DNA of 64,000 nucleotides from Nitrososphaerota archaeon (lineage in GTDB: Archaea > Thermoproteota > Nitrososphaeria > Nitrososphaerales > Nitrosopumilaceae): the NCBI GenBank assembly GCA_028866895.1, contig JAGWHF010000002.1, positions 133,309 through 197,308 on the forward strand, written 5' to 3'. Position numbers and translations under genes: made by a program. Positions 25,780-36,710 of the stretch are shown in pieces; position 1 is the first letter of the stretch, and each line of letters starts with the position of its first letter. The notes below the pieces were generated by a model. The model was not told the DNA's origin. It saw only the letters and a program-made list of their open reading frames with translations, and did no database searches.

Positions 25780-26596
25780 CTCGTATGACGGGATTTTCTT
25801 CCTTTTCCGAAGCCTTCAATTTCGTGAAGATCTCGTGGGCCTCCTTTATGGTTGCATTCTGGTGTACGATGGCCTTTACAGCCTTTATCATTGCGACGGG
25901 ATGATCCGACTGCCAGATGTTTCTTCCCATGTCCACACCGGCAGCACCTGCCTGTATTGCGTCGTGGGTCAGCTTGAGTGCGTCCATCTCGGTGGCCAGT
26001 TTGGGGCCACCTGCTATTATCACCGGTACGGGACAGGACCGTACGACCTTCTCGAAATGCTCGCAATAGTATGTCTTTACAAGATGTGCGCCAAACTCAG
26101 CTGCGATCCTGCATGCGAGGCCTAAGTATCTTGCATCACGTTTCTCCAGCTCCTTTCCGACCGCGGTTACAGCCAGGATGGGAATCCCATACTCCTCACC
26201 CTCATTTACCAAATTGCCCAAGCTCACAAGAGAATCATGCTCATAAGGCGCCCCGACAAATATTGACATTGCTAGTGCCGAGACATTAAGCCTTATGGCA
26301 TCCTTCACTGAGGTTGTTATCTTTTCATTTGATAGATCCTTTCCAATTATGCTGGAGCCCCCAGATACCCTGAGGACTACTGGTACCGGATAACCTGGGT
26401 CCACGGATGTCCTAAGGACACCCCTCGTAAGCATCAGCGAGTCTGCATGGGGTAAAAGCGGAGCAATTGTCTTTCTAGGTTCCTCCAACCTTTCGGTCGG
26501 GCCAAGGAAATATCCATGGTCTACCGCAAGCATTACGCCTCGTTTATCATATGGCTTTATTATTCGGGAAAGGCGATTTTTTAATCCCCAGTCCAT
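25766..26596 (-). CDS. Class I aldolase of the DeoC/LsrF/FbaB family (possibly ADTH synthase)
   Basis: A 276-residue TIM-barrel aldolase. V-D-H-G-Y at about residue 25 and the Schiff-base lysine K174 in H-L-V-K-T-Y-Y match the archaeal fructose-bisphosphate aldolase / 2-amino-3,7-dideoxy-heptulosonate synthase group. ADTH synthase starts the alternative archaeal shikimate route; its usual partner, 3-dehydroquinate synthase II, is not adjacent. Instead a zinc alcohol dehydrogenase gene ends 44 bases upstream on the same strand. The exact reaction is therefore open. Confidence 0.8.
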   Translation of the reverse strand: MDWGLKNRLSRIIKPYDKRGVMLAVDHGYFLGPTERLEEPRKTIAPLLPHADSLMLTRGVLRTSVDPGYPVPVVLRVSGGSSIIGKDLSNEKITTSVKDAIRLNVSALAMSIFVGAPYEHDSLVSLGNLVNEGEEYGIPILAVTAVGKELEKRDARYLGLACRIAAEFGAHLVKTYYCEHFEKVVRSCPVPVIIAGGPKLATEMDALKLTHDAIQAGAAGVDMGRNIWQSDHPVAMIKAVKAIVHQNATIKEAHEIFTKLKASEKEENPVIRAKKP

Positions 26597-26640
26597 ACCA
26601 CCTTCAAAAAGATCTGCCTTAGTTAAGCCTTTCTGAATTT

Positions 26641-27675
26641 CTAGTCTGAATTTGTGATCACTATCTTCATTGCGTCGTTACCTTGGTGCGCATATTCAAG
26701 AGCCTTTGCTGAATCTGGGAGGCAGAACCGATGTGTTATCAGCTGCTTTACATCCACTTTTCCGTCTTTTATCATCTCAAAGGCCCCCCGTGTATCATTC
26801 TCAGATGCTGCGTAGGTCGGCGTTATTGTGATTTCCTTTGAATACACCTTACTTATGTCAAGCGAGAGTTTGGCGTCCTTGGTGGGCACACCGAACAATA
26901 CTACCGTGCCCCCCTTCCTTACACTGTCAACCGCTTGAGTTATTGCGGAAAGGTTTCCCGTGGAGACTATGGCCACATCGACTCCCCTTTCCTGTGTGCG
27001 GGAAAGGATCTTCCTTGCGGCATCCCTGTCTGCCGAATGAATGGTTGATGTTACCCCTAGCCGGCTTGCAAACTTTAGCCTGAACTCGTTGATGTCGAGA
27101 CAAAAGATGTCTCCCATTCCAAACGTTTTGGCAAGCATCACATGCATCATGCCAGTGGGACCTGCGCCCAGTATTGCAACAGAATCGCCCTCTAGATGTT
27201 TTGCCTTTTTCCAAGCCCTGATGCAGCATGCGAGGGGCTCTATCATCGAGGCCTCCTCAAAACTGACATGGTCTGGAAGCTTTATGACGCCGCCATGGGA
27301 GACATTCCATTCGGGCACCAAAAATTCCTCGGCAAGACCGCACGGACTCAGGTTCGTCTCGGCATACTTCAGGCACATCGTCTCATTTCCATGGACGCAA
27401 TAATGACATGAATAACAAGGCACATGGTGATGAACAAAAACCCTGTCTCCCTCCTCGAACTCCTTTATCCCGGCTCCGGCCTTGGAGACCACTCCTGCTG
27501 GCTCGTGCCCAAGCCTCATGGATGGCTGGCTGTACTGGCCGTAAATCTTTTCCAAATCGGACCCGCAAACGCCGCATGCCTTCATCGATATTAGGAGTTC
27601 GCCGTTCTCCGGCCTAGGGCTCTCGACGTTTTTAATCTCTACTTGCGAGGGACCTCTTACGTACGCAGCTCTCAT
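26641..27675 (-). CDS. Zinc-dependent medium-chain alcohol/polyol dehydrogenase
   Basis: A 344-residue MDR enzyme. The catalytic zinc ligands are C37 (C-G-V-C-G-S-D) and H57-E58. The structural zinc site is C87, C90, C93 and C101 in C-Y-S-C-H-Y-C plus M-C. A Rossmann motif G-A-G-P-T-G follows. It resembles sorbitol/threonine-dehydrogenase-like enzymes. It is upstream of and probably co-transcribed with the class I aldolase, hinting at a joint sugar or shikimate-type conversion, but the substrate cannot be assigned. Confidence 0.88.
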   Translation of the reverse strand: MRAAYVRGPSQVEIKNVESPRPENGELLISMKACGVCGSDLEKIYGQYSQPSMRLGHEPAGVVSKAGAGIKEFEEGDRVFVHHHVPCYSCHYCVHGNETMCLKYAETNLSPCGLAEEFLVPEWNVSHGGVIKLPDHVSFEEASMIEPLACCIRAWKKAKHLEGDSVAILGAGPTGMMHVMLAKTFGMGDIFCLDINEFRLKFASRLGVTSTIHSADRDAARKILSRTQERGVDVAIVSTGNLSAITQAVDSVRKGGTVVLFGVPTKDAKLSLDISKVYSKEITITPTYAASENDTRGAFEMIKDGKVDVKQLITHRFCLPDSAKALEYAHQGNDAMKIVITNSD

Positions 27676-27758
27676 ACCATGACGAGATCCAACTGTTTCT
27701 TATTTGAATTATCTGTTTCAACTGGGTAATTCTTGGAATAATTTGGGATCGTTGACAG

Positions 27759-27773
27759 AAATTGTCGCAATTT
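27759..27773. promoter_or_regulatory. Inverted repeat in the dehydrogenase/ppa intergenic region
   Basis: AAATTG-TCG-CAATTT, two perfect 6-base arms, lies about 85 bases upstream of the dehydrogenase start and about 115 bases upstream of ppa. It may be an operator for either divergent gene or chance in AT-rich sequence. Confidence 0.25.
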
Positions 27774-27889
27774 TTGCGTCTTGTTTAGACAAAAATAGTT
27801 AGTTTATGGCTGGAAAAGAAGAAAATCCATGGCTTTCATTTGCGGGAACAGAATGTCAATTAAATTAGGCCCCATCTGAGGTATTCGTC

Positions 27890-28432
27890 ATGGACTTGTG
27901 GCACGATATTGAGACAGGACCCAAAGTACCACACGTCCTCAACGTAATCATAGAGATACCAAAGGGATCTCAAAACAAATACGAATATGACAAAAAAAAC
28001 AACATAATGAAACTTGACAGGGTTCTCTTTTCCCCCCTCTACTATCCGGGCGATTACGGAATAATACCGCAAACATTTGCAGAGGATGGAGATCCACTTG
28101 ATGCCCTCGTCCTTGTAACTAATCCTACTTATCCGGGAGTCCTGATAGAGGCAAGACCGATAGGGCTCCTGCGGATGAGAGACTCGAACGAGATGGATTA
28201 CAAGATACTATGCGTGGCGAAAAACGATCCCAGGTACGCTGGTATGAAGGACATAGGGGACGTTGAAAAACACCACCTCAAAGAGATTGCGCACTTCTTC
28301 CAGGTATACAAGCAACTTGAGGGAAAGAAGGTGGAGATAAATGGATGGGGTAACGCGGCAAATGCGAGAAAAACAGTCATGGACTCGGTAAAACTCTACC
28401 AGAAGACGTTCAAAAAGTCATATCTGATCTAG
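27890..28432 (+). CDS. ppa: Inorganic pyrophosphatase (family I)
   Basis: A 180-residue soluble pyrophosphatase. The metal-binding D66-G-D68-P-L-D71 motif, the Y-Y-P-G-D-Y-G segment and the downstream K-N-D-P-R-Y block are intact, so it should be active. It hydrolyses pyrophosphate to drive biosynthesis. An AT-rich TATA-like run at about 27853-27862 lies about 30 bases upstream of the ATG. It is followed by the peroxiredoxin gene after 59 bases. Confidence 0.95.
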   Translation: MDLWHDIETGPKVPHVLNVIIEIPKGSQNKYEYDKKNNIMKLDRVLFSPLYYPGDYGIIPQTFAEDGDPLDALVLVTNPTYPGVLIEARPIGLLRMRDSNEMDYKILCVAKNDPRYAGMKDIGDVEKHHLKEIAHFFQVYKQLEGKKVEINGWGNAANARKTVMDSVKLYQKTFKKSYLI

Positions 28433-28491
28433 AGAACTCGGACCCTGCAAGGCATGAAAAGGTCTTAAACCTGTGGAGCCAATGTAAAATC

Positions 28492-28950
28492 ATGAATGAA
28501 GGTGATATGGCACCTGACTTTGAGCTTGTAGCAAACGATGGAAGGACGATAAAACTAAGTTCATTCAGGGGTCAGAAGAAAATCGTTCTCTGTTTTTATC
28601 CGAAAAACCACCTCTTTGCATGCCCCTCGAAAAAGGTTTTCCAGATGGCAGAGGCTACAATAACGGCGTATCCTAAGATAGCAGGACAAAACGCAGAACT
28701 TTTTGCCATCTCGATAGACACGGTGGAGGACCAGAAGGCGTTTGTAGACAAATATAAGATCCCGTACCTACACCTGAGCGACCCAACCAAATCCACCTGC
28801 AAGGCATATGCTGGACTCAACTTGGCGGGCCTTGCCAAGCGATCCACCTTCATAATCGGCAAGGATGGAAAGGCCGCAAAAATATTCCGGGATGTAAAGG
28901 TGGAATCCCACGGGCAACAAATAGTGGATGCTCTGCAATCGCTCGACTAA
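28492..28950 (+). CDS. Peroxiredoxin, BCP/PrxQ type with altered active-site motif
   Basis: A 152-residue thioredoxin-fold peroxidase with [10 protein letters not shown], in which C44 is the presumed peroxidatic cysteine. The family motif is P-x-x-x-T-x-x-C; here the threonine position is L41, which would weaken peroxide binding. The conserved Arg appears in K-R-S-T-F-I-I-G. Another cysteine (in K-S-T-C-K-A) could be a partner. It probably detoxifies hydroperoxides, although reduced activity or a different role is possible. Confidence 0.85.
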   Translation: MNEGDMAPDFELVANDGRTIKLSSFRGQKKIVLCFYPKNHLFACPSKKVFQMAEATITAYPKIAGQNAELFAISIDTVEDQKAFVDKYKIPYLHLSDPTKSTCKAYAGLNLAGLAKRSTFIIGKDGKAAKIFRDVKVESHGQQIVDALQSLD

Positions 28951-29000
28951 TTTCTCACCCTTTCAATAAATTTTTAAAGATCCGAAATTAGAATGGATTC

Positions 29001-29552
29001 GTGCTAGATCTTGTTGCTAAAAAACTATTCCTTACAAGGGGTAAGGGCGTTCATCCGGATAGACTTACTAGCTTTGAGTATGCTCTGCGTGACGCAGGAA
29101 TAGCTGGGACAAACATAGTTCTCATCTCAAGCATATTCCCGCCCAACGCAAAGCTTATCTCCAGGGCCGAAGGCTTGAAGCTCATCAGGCCAGGCAGCGT
29201 CCAGTTTGTAATTTATGCAAGAAACGAGACAAACGAACCCCATCGGCTCCTTGCGGCATCTGTTGGTATTGCTGAGCCCAAGGACAAGACAAAGTACGGC
29301 TACCTGTCTGAATACCACTCTTTTGGAGAGACAGAGAGAGAGGCAGGCGAGTATGCGGAAGACATTGCAGCCCAGATGCTCGCATCATCCCTCGGTATAG
29401 AGTTCGATATAAACAAGAGCTGGGATGAAAAAAAGCAGCAGTGGAAGATATCTGGCCAGATATACAAGACGCGGAACATTACACAAAGTGCTGTGGGAGA
29501 TCCGCAGGGAAGGTGGACTACAGTCTTTGCGGCCGCCGTCCTTATACTTTGA
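29001..29552 (+). CDS. pdaD: Pyruvoyl-dependent arginine decarboxylase
   Basis: A 183-residue proenzyme. The self-cleavage site is the S43-S44 pair in V-L-I-S-S-I-F-P-P-N; cleavage yields a beta chain and an alpha chain capped with pyruvoyl. The C-terminal half contains Y-G-Y-L-S-E-Y-H-S-F-G and the catalytic-type glutamate region. Agmatine from arginine starts archaeal polyamine synthesis, which supplies spermidine for deoxyhypusine formation (see 7823). The start is GTG at 29001. It abuts the next, convergent gene without overlap. Confidence 0.93.
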   Translation: MLDLVAKKLFLTRGKGVHPDRLTSFEYALRDAGIAGTNIVLISSIFPPNAKLISRAEGLKLIRPGSVQFVIYARNETNEPHRLLAASVGIAEPKDKTKYGYLSEYHSFGETEREAGEYAEDIAAQMLASSLGIEFDINKSWDEKKQQWKISGQIYKTRNITQSAVGDPQGRWTTVFAAAVLIL

Positions 29553-30734
29553 CTATCTTCGCCTTGTGAAGAGGAAGATGGCAGCCCCGCCAGCAATCAC
29601 GATTCCTATGATTGCGTAGGTGGAATAATCGCTACCTCCCAACGCAGTTCCACCGTTCTGTTTCTGGTTTGCTGGCAAAAGATTTACGGGAGATGCGGAG
29701 TTGCCAACTGATAGGGCAAGGTCACTACTCGTCACGGAGGCCGACTTTCCAAAGAGGTATATCCCTGTTATCCGCTGGCCCGAGGAGGGGTCAAACACCC
29801 AACCTGCCTTGGTAAGGTCCGTTGGAATGCCTTGGCTATTTGTCGGGATGATTTCTCCACCATGTCCAGTTATCGCCGTAGTGTCATTGTCGGAAATTAT
29901 GGAAACTTCAAGGAGCGAGTTGAGTGGGAAGAAACCTCCGCTAAAATACGATGATCTGTTAAGCTGTGAGATGCCAAACATATCCAAGGGGTTTATCTGT
30001 CGCACCTCACCTCTTATGGGCTTGCTGGTAGATACTTGGAACTGGTATATCGACTGGTTGTTGTTGGTGGTTGGGGTAATTGCAAAGGTCACAGTCGAGT
30101 TTGGCATGTCCGCCATCATCTTCGCCACATTGTAGAAACCTCCGGCATTCCGAATCTGGGAGGGCAAGAGAATTGTTGAAAGTTGATCAAACAGATATGA
30201 TGACTTTACCTGCGGCGCAGCGTATACAACGGATATTGTCCTGTTTCCAACAAGGGTACCTGATGTCCCCAATGCTTGGCTAAACACACCCTTTGGCTGC
30301 ACATAAACTTCCCAGAACTTTGCATCCAACACGAATGCCTTGTTGGTGTCATTTATGAGAGTGTCTCCAATTGCCTTCGCTGTACTTTGTATCTTCGTAA
30401 TATTGTACGATTCAATGAGGGACGGGGAATAAATTGTAAAAATTATGCATGTCTGGTCGTTTACCCCCTCGACACAGGGGCTTGCATTAGTGATGGCTAC
30501 TGATGTGACATTTGCAGCATTGGAAATCTTCTGGTCTAGTGAAGTTGGAACTCTCATCTCGAGAGGGCTGGTGCTACTTAATGTGACAAATGCAGTGGTC
30601 CGATTCTGAATCTTCTCATCTACTAGCACCTGTGCCGTCTCACGATAGGTGGCAAGCTGAGGTTGCTGGGCATAGGCGCTTGCAAAGGAGCTTACCAATA
30701 TCGCAATGACGATCAAAAAGCTGACATACTTCAT
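29553..30734 (-). CDS. Large secreted or surface-anchored hypothetical protein
   Basis: A 393-residue protein with an N-terminal signal peptide (F-L-I-V-I-A-I-L-V-S-S, cut near A-Y-A-Q), a long Ser/Thr/Asn-rich extracellular region with several N-x-S/T glycosylation sequons, and a C-terminal helix (Y-A-I-I-G-I-V-I-A-G-G-A-A-I-F-L) followed by R-R-R. This is a typical C-terminal membrane anchor. There is no PEFG motif. Function is unknown; it is likely part of the cell surface. Confidence 0.75.
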   Translation of the reverse strand: MKYVSFLIVIAILVSSFASAYAQQPQLATYRETAQVLVDEKIQNRTTAFVTLSSTSPLEMRVPTSLDQKISNAANVTSVAITNASPCVEGVNDQTCIIFTIYSPSLIESYNITKIQSTAKAIGDTLINDTNKAFVLDAKFWEVYVQPKGVFSQALGTSGTLVGNRTISVVYAAPQVKSSYLFDQLSTILLPSQIRNAGGFYNVAKMMADMPNSTVTFAITPTTNNNQSIYQFQVSTSKPIRGEVRQINPLDMFGISQLNRSSYFSGGFFPLNSLLEVSIISDNDTTAITGHGGEIIPTNSQGIPTDLTKAGWVFDPSSGQRITGIYLFGKSASVTSSDLALSVGNSASPVNLLPANQKQNGGTALGGSDYSTYAIIGIVIAGGAAIFLFTRRR

Positions 30735-30766
30735 TTAATGCCACTTTTTGGGCCGATTTATTAAGT

Positions 30767-30922
30767 CTACCCACGCAACTTTTCAATCTTTACGGCAAAC
30801 CGCTGGAAAGGCTCTTCCTTGAAATGATCTTTGCATACCAGCATGGTTTCCTGGGGATCGGGACCACAGTCATAAGTAATCAGGTATTCCGGCTCCTTGT
30901 TGCAGCACCTTGGATATTTCAC
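30767..30922 (-). CDS. 51-residue zinc-finger-like protein
   Basis: From GTG 30922 the product reads K-Y-P-R-C-C-N-K-E-P, then Y-D-C-G-P-D and V-C-K-D-H-F, giving Cys-Cys, Cys and Cys-x2-His ligands for one zinc ion. The GTG is preferred because a TATA-like attttatttt on the same strand lies about 25-30 bases upstream (30942-30955); the longer frame to 31033 would include the promoter. The function is unknown, and the gene belongs with the other tiny zinc-binding proteins in this window. Confidence 0.6.
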   Translation of the reverse strand: MKYPRCCNKEPEYLITYDCGPDPQETMLVCKDHFKEEPFQRFAVKIEKLRG

Positions 30923-31129
30923 TTGTGAGTATTGTGGCAAGAGAAAATAAAATATCTTTGGACTCCGTAAATTTGGACTCCTAGGAACTAAACTGGGTAG
31001 AAAATCCAAAACATGTTCTGATTTTCCTGCCAATCGGTTAGAGGGATGCTTGAATTAGGGCGAAACTCTTGATTTTCATTGCTGATAATCTGAAATTTCT
31101 TAAAATAATATGATTGCCAATCAGACCTC

Positions 31130-31726
31130 ATGAGCAACTGGGATGAAGATTTCAATGATTGGTTTCGAAGATGGAGGAAACCGAGATTCGGCTTGGGCCC
31201 TTCACCTTTCAGTGATATCGACGAGCTAAGGCGGGAGTTTGAACGAATGTTTGAAGAGCAGTACAAGAAGCTTCCAAAGGCACCGAAGGAACTCATACGT
31301 GAATACGAGACTCCAGAGGGCAGCAAGGTTCGGGAGGTCGGACCAATAGTATATGGGTATTCTATGACTATAGGCCCAGATGGAAAGCCGCAGGTACGGG
31401 AATTCGGCAATGTAAAGCCTAACCTTGCAGAAGGCCCGCAACTTACGGCAGAACGAGAGCCTCTTGCAGACGTAATCACTTCAGAGAATGAAATCAAGGT
31501 AGTCCTAGAAATGCCCGGTGTGGAAAAAGAAAATATTCAGGTTAGCGCACACGATCATGTTGTGGAGATTTCTGCGCAGGCAACTACCAGAAAATACAGA
31601 AGGTCCGTCGAGATTCCCCCCGAGGCTGATAACGAGTCTGTCCGATCTACTTACAAAAATGGTGTCCTGGAGATAATCTTCAAAAAAACTTCCCAGCAAA
31701 AAGGAAAATCAATTAAGGTAGAATGA
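31130..31726 (+). CDS. hsp20: Hsp20/alpha-crystallin small heat-shock protein
   Basis: A 198-residue protein with a charged, aromatic-rich N-terminal arm, then the alpha-crystallin domain beginning L-A-D-V-I-T-S-E-N-E-I-K-V-V-L-E-M-P-G-V and including the R-S-V-E-I-P and Y-K-N-G-V-L-E-I segments. The C-terminal S-I-K-V-E gives an I-x-V anchor for oligomer formation. It is an ATP-independent holdase. The CDC48 ATPase gene lies 85 bases downstream on the same strand, forming a proteostasis neighbourhood. Confidence 0.92.
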   Translation: MSNWDEDFNDWFRRWRKPRFGLGPSPFSDIDELRREFERMFEEQYKKLPKAPKELIREYETPEGSKVREVGPIVYGYSMTIGPDGKPQVREFGNVKPNLAEGPQLTAEREPLADVITSENEIKVVLEMPGVEKENIQVSAHDHVVEISAQATTRKYRRSVEIPPEADNESVRSTYKNGVLEIIFKKTSQQKGKSIKVE

Positions 31727-31796
31727 ATGCTTCCTCAAACCGTACTGGCGGATATTTTCAGGTGTGATAATTTGCAATCATGATATTAACGGTTAA

Positions 31797-34058
<2,262 letters not shown>

Positions 34059-34188
34059 TTTGATAATCGCTAGATTCTAGGAACCTCCCCAATCGGACAG
34101 AAGATGTGAAAATCGTCATTGCACGAGAAATTACCAATGGTGAAAAACAGGTATCATCTTAATATTGAAAACCCGGCATTTTTGAGCA

Positions 34189-35247
34189 TTGGAAAAGGAA
34201 GCCATACTCTATGAGAGGACCCAATATGACAAGGTACGATGTTTGGCTTGCGGTAGGTACTGCGAGTTGGGGAGAGGGCAGACTGGCCTCTGCGGTGTCC
34301 GTGGAAACAAGGACGGAAAATTAGTCCTTTTTGTATACGGGAAAGTTGCTGCATGCCATATTGATCCGATAGAAAAAAAACCAGTCACTCATTACAAGCC
34401 GGGATCGCAAGTCCTTTCAATAGGAACCACTGGTTGCAACTGGTTGTGCAAATACTGCCAGAATTTCGACCTGAGTCAACGCAGGAAGATCGAGGGCTCG
34501 GACATTTCTCCAGAGCAGATAGTCAACCTTGCAATTGAACGCGGAGTTCAGGGGATTGCCTATACATACAACGAACCTGCCATATTTTTGGAGTTCGCAC
34601 GGGATTGCGGGGTACTTGCAAGGGGGAAGGGACTATTCAATGTATTTGTTTCAAACGGGTACGGCACTCCTCAATCTGTAGCTTTGATGAATGAGTTCTT
34701 GGATTGCATAACTGTGGACTTCAAGGGAAACGGTGAGGACAACTTTGTAAGGAAGTATGTCGGGATTCCAAACGCGCAGTGTGTTTTTGATACCTTGGTT
34801 GAAATCCATGATAAGACGAAAATTCACGTTGAAATTACAGATCTTGTCGTTCCAAGGGTAGGGGATGACCTAAATCAAGCAGAGAGGCTTTGCAAGTTTG
34901 TATATGACCTGTTCGGCCCAGACATGCCCATCCATTTTCTGAGGTTTTTCCCCCACTACAAAATGATGGAATTTCAAGAAACCCCGCTAGATACTCTTGA
35001 AAAACACCATGCGGTAGCAAAAAAGGTGGGTTTGAAATATGCCTATGTTGGAAATGTCCCCGGTCACCCGCTTGAACACACGTATTGCCCCGAATGTGGA
35101 AAGGTAGTTGTTCACAGGTTCAACTTTGAAATTCTAAAGTGGGATCTAGACAAAAACAACAGATGCGTATTTTGCGGAAACAGCATTCCAATAGTGGGTG
35201 GGCTGGCGAAGGGATATAACGAAAGACGCTTTGAATTTGTTTTTTAG
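34189..35247 (+). CDS. amrS: Radical SAM enzyme of the AmmeMemoRadiSam system
   Basis: A 352-residue protein. The radical SAM motif is C83-x3-C87-x2-C90 in G-C-N-W-L-C-K-Y-C-Q-N-F. An N-terminal Cys-rich segment (C18, C21, C25, C35) and a C-terminal zinc-ribbon-like pair (C-P-E-C and C-V-F-C) match the AmrS/PflA-like family. AmrS is usually found with AMMECR1 and MEMO proteins; neither is adjacent here. The substrate of the system is not established. The start is TTG at 34189. Confidence 0.9.
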   Translation: MEKEAILYERTQYDKVRCLACGRYCELGRGQTGLCGVRGNKDGKLVLFVYGKVAACHIDPIEKKPVTHYKPGSQVLSIGTTGCNWLCKYCQNFDLSQRRKIEGSDISPEQIVNLAIERGVQGIAYTYNEPAIFLEFARDCGVLARGKGLFNVFVSNGYGTPQSVALMNEFLDCITVDFKGNGEDNFVRKYVGIPNAQCVFDTLVEIHDKTKIHVEITDLVVPRVGDDLNQAERLCKFVYDLFGPDMPIHFLRFFPHYKMMEFQETPLDTLEKHHAVAKKVGLKYAYVGNVPGHPLEHTYCPECGKVVVHRFNFEILKWDLDKNNRCVFCGNSIPIVGGLAKGYNERRFEFVF

Positions 35248-35297
35248 TCTTCAACATGGTTAACATTTCAAGAAGCGGACAGAATCAGACCCCCTTG

Positions 35298-36497
35298 TCA
35301 AGCGACTAAAGCCTTGCCAGACATGAGGTATTTGCAAAATTCATCCATACCCGAGATGTTTTCTGCCACTATTTCCTCTATTGTAGGGTCTCTGACAGGA
35401 CTCTTTGACGAGGACTGTATCACCACTGCCTTTGGATGGTCTATCCTCCTTCCTATTGAATTATACATCCAGACAAACACCTCTTCCAAATCCGGGATTT
35501 CCCTGTATATCTCGGCTGCAATCTTGAAGCACATCATGTTGTAAATTTTACCTATGTGGCTTACGGCATTCTTGCCTGCAATTGCCTCTGACCCGGCAGG
35601 TCTGCTCAACGAGATAAGCCGGTTAGCCCTGTTGCCTCTTCCCACCTGCCCCGAGTCTGAATTATCAGCCGAGGTTCCAAGCACAGTCAAATACAATCCT
35701 TCTAACCCCATCCCATGTCGGTCCAAATTGTTCATGGTTATCCGTACATCTCGGAACCTTCCCATGTTCCTGTGGAACTCTTCCAACGTCTGTACCATCT
35801 CTGATTTGCGCTGGAAATATCTTTCCTCTGATGGAACCCAAGAATCCACAAATGCCATGGCAATGGTAAGCTCGAGCGAGTCCTTGTTCCTAAAACCCAT
35901 CACCTTTATGTCCTCGCCAGACTCGCAAAACTCTGACTTGAACTTGCCGGAGTTTAAAAATTCCTCAGTCTGAAGGACAGAATTTTCTGTTTCCGTCATG
36001 GGGGCATATCCTACCAGCGCCGACGTATCGTTTGCCCCCATCCATGTTGGCCCGGAAAAGATTGAACGGAGTTCTCCTGAGGCCTGCCCGATCTCAAGCT
36101 GGTATTCAACATCGTTTTTTCTAACATACCTCATATTATTCTCAAACCAACTATTGCAGACACTCGTTACAGTCTCTTCTATCCGTCTTCGCGAAACCGT
36201 GCCGTCAAAGGTTGCTCTGTCTCCTACAACAAGCCTCATTGGCTTGGTCACTTTCCCACCTCCAAATTTGTTCTCGCTCTGTCCTGCAACCAGTAGTGCC
36301 TTGTCCATATTGTGGTGTTGAACTGACCCAGTGACCTCCAAGTATAGCCTCGAAAGTGCTATCTCGACTTCTTCCATCATGAGGTCGCAGATTGTGTCGG
36401 GATGCCCTATGCCTTTCCTCTCAACAATCTCAAAACTCTTCTTGAAGGTAGGTGTACTCCCTGACGGCTCTACGAATAACTGGTACTCTTTTGTCAC
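35298..36497 (-). CDS. metK: S-adenosylmethionine synthetase, archaeal type
   Basis: A 399-residue archaeal MAT, distinct in sequence from bacterial MetK. It has the N-terminal E-R-K-G-I-G-H-P-D-T-I-C-D, K-A-L-L-V-A-G-Q-S, and the R-G-N-R-A-N-R-L-I-S block near the middle. It makes AdoMet for methylation, radical SAM enzymes (such as the neighbour at 34189) and polyamine synthesis. The start is GTG at 36497. A 213-base upstream region contains AT-rich promoter-like sequence and hairpins. Confidence 0.95.
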   Translation of the reverse strand: MTKEYQLFVEPSGSTPTFKKSFEIVERKGIGHPDTICDLMMEEVEIALSRLYLEVTGSVQHHNMDKALLVAGQSENKFGGGKVTKPMRLVVGDRATFDGTVSRRRIEETVTSVCNSWFENNMRYVRKNDVEYQLEIGQASGELRSIFSGPTWMGANDTSALVGYAPMTETENSVLQTEEFLNSGKFKSEFCESGEDIKVMGFRNKDSLELTIAMAFVDSWVPSEERYFQRKSEMVQTLEEFHRNMGRFRDVRITMNNLDRHGMGLEGLYLTVLGTSADNSDSGQVGRGNRANRLISLSRPAGSEAIAGKNAVSHIGKIYNMMCFKIAAEIYREIPDLEEVFVWMYNSIGRRIDHPKAVVIQSSSKSPVRDPTIEEIVAENISGMDEFCKYLMSGKALVA

Positions 36498-36675
36498 ACC
36501 GTTGATTCACCCATCTGTTTTCATGAAAGTTTGACCACGTGATATCATAAAAAGAGGGAATCAAATTATCACTGCTGAAAACCTGTAATCGCAGCCGATC
36601 CCTTCGCCTTCAAATGGTTTAAATTATAATAAAATAATCTGCAGTTTGACATCGGTTCAAACCGTAGGGGAACAT

Positions 36676-36707
36676 GCCTGGCAGTCGAGGGCGCTTGGCT
36701 GCCAGGC
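36676..36707. terminator. 9-bp GC-rich hairpin after pepF, possible terminator or ncRNA element
   Basis: gcctggcag and ctgccaggc form a perfect 9-bp stem with a 14-base loop, directly beyond the pepF stop. A second small hairpin, CGGTT-CA-AACCG, is at 36653-36664. An AT-rich, TATA-like stretch at about 36617-36638 lies 25-50 bases to the left, so a short plus-strand RNA of about 36645-36715 is an alternative. No T run follows the stem on the minus strand, which weakens the terminator reading. Confidence 0.35.
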
Positions 36708-36710
36708 GCT

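Noticed and set aside
30988-31497. 169-residue minus-strand frame opposite hsp20
   Set aside because: It is antisense to a strong alpha-crystallin gene and has no motif of its own.
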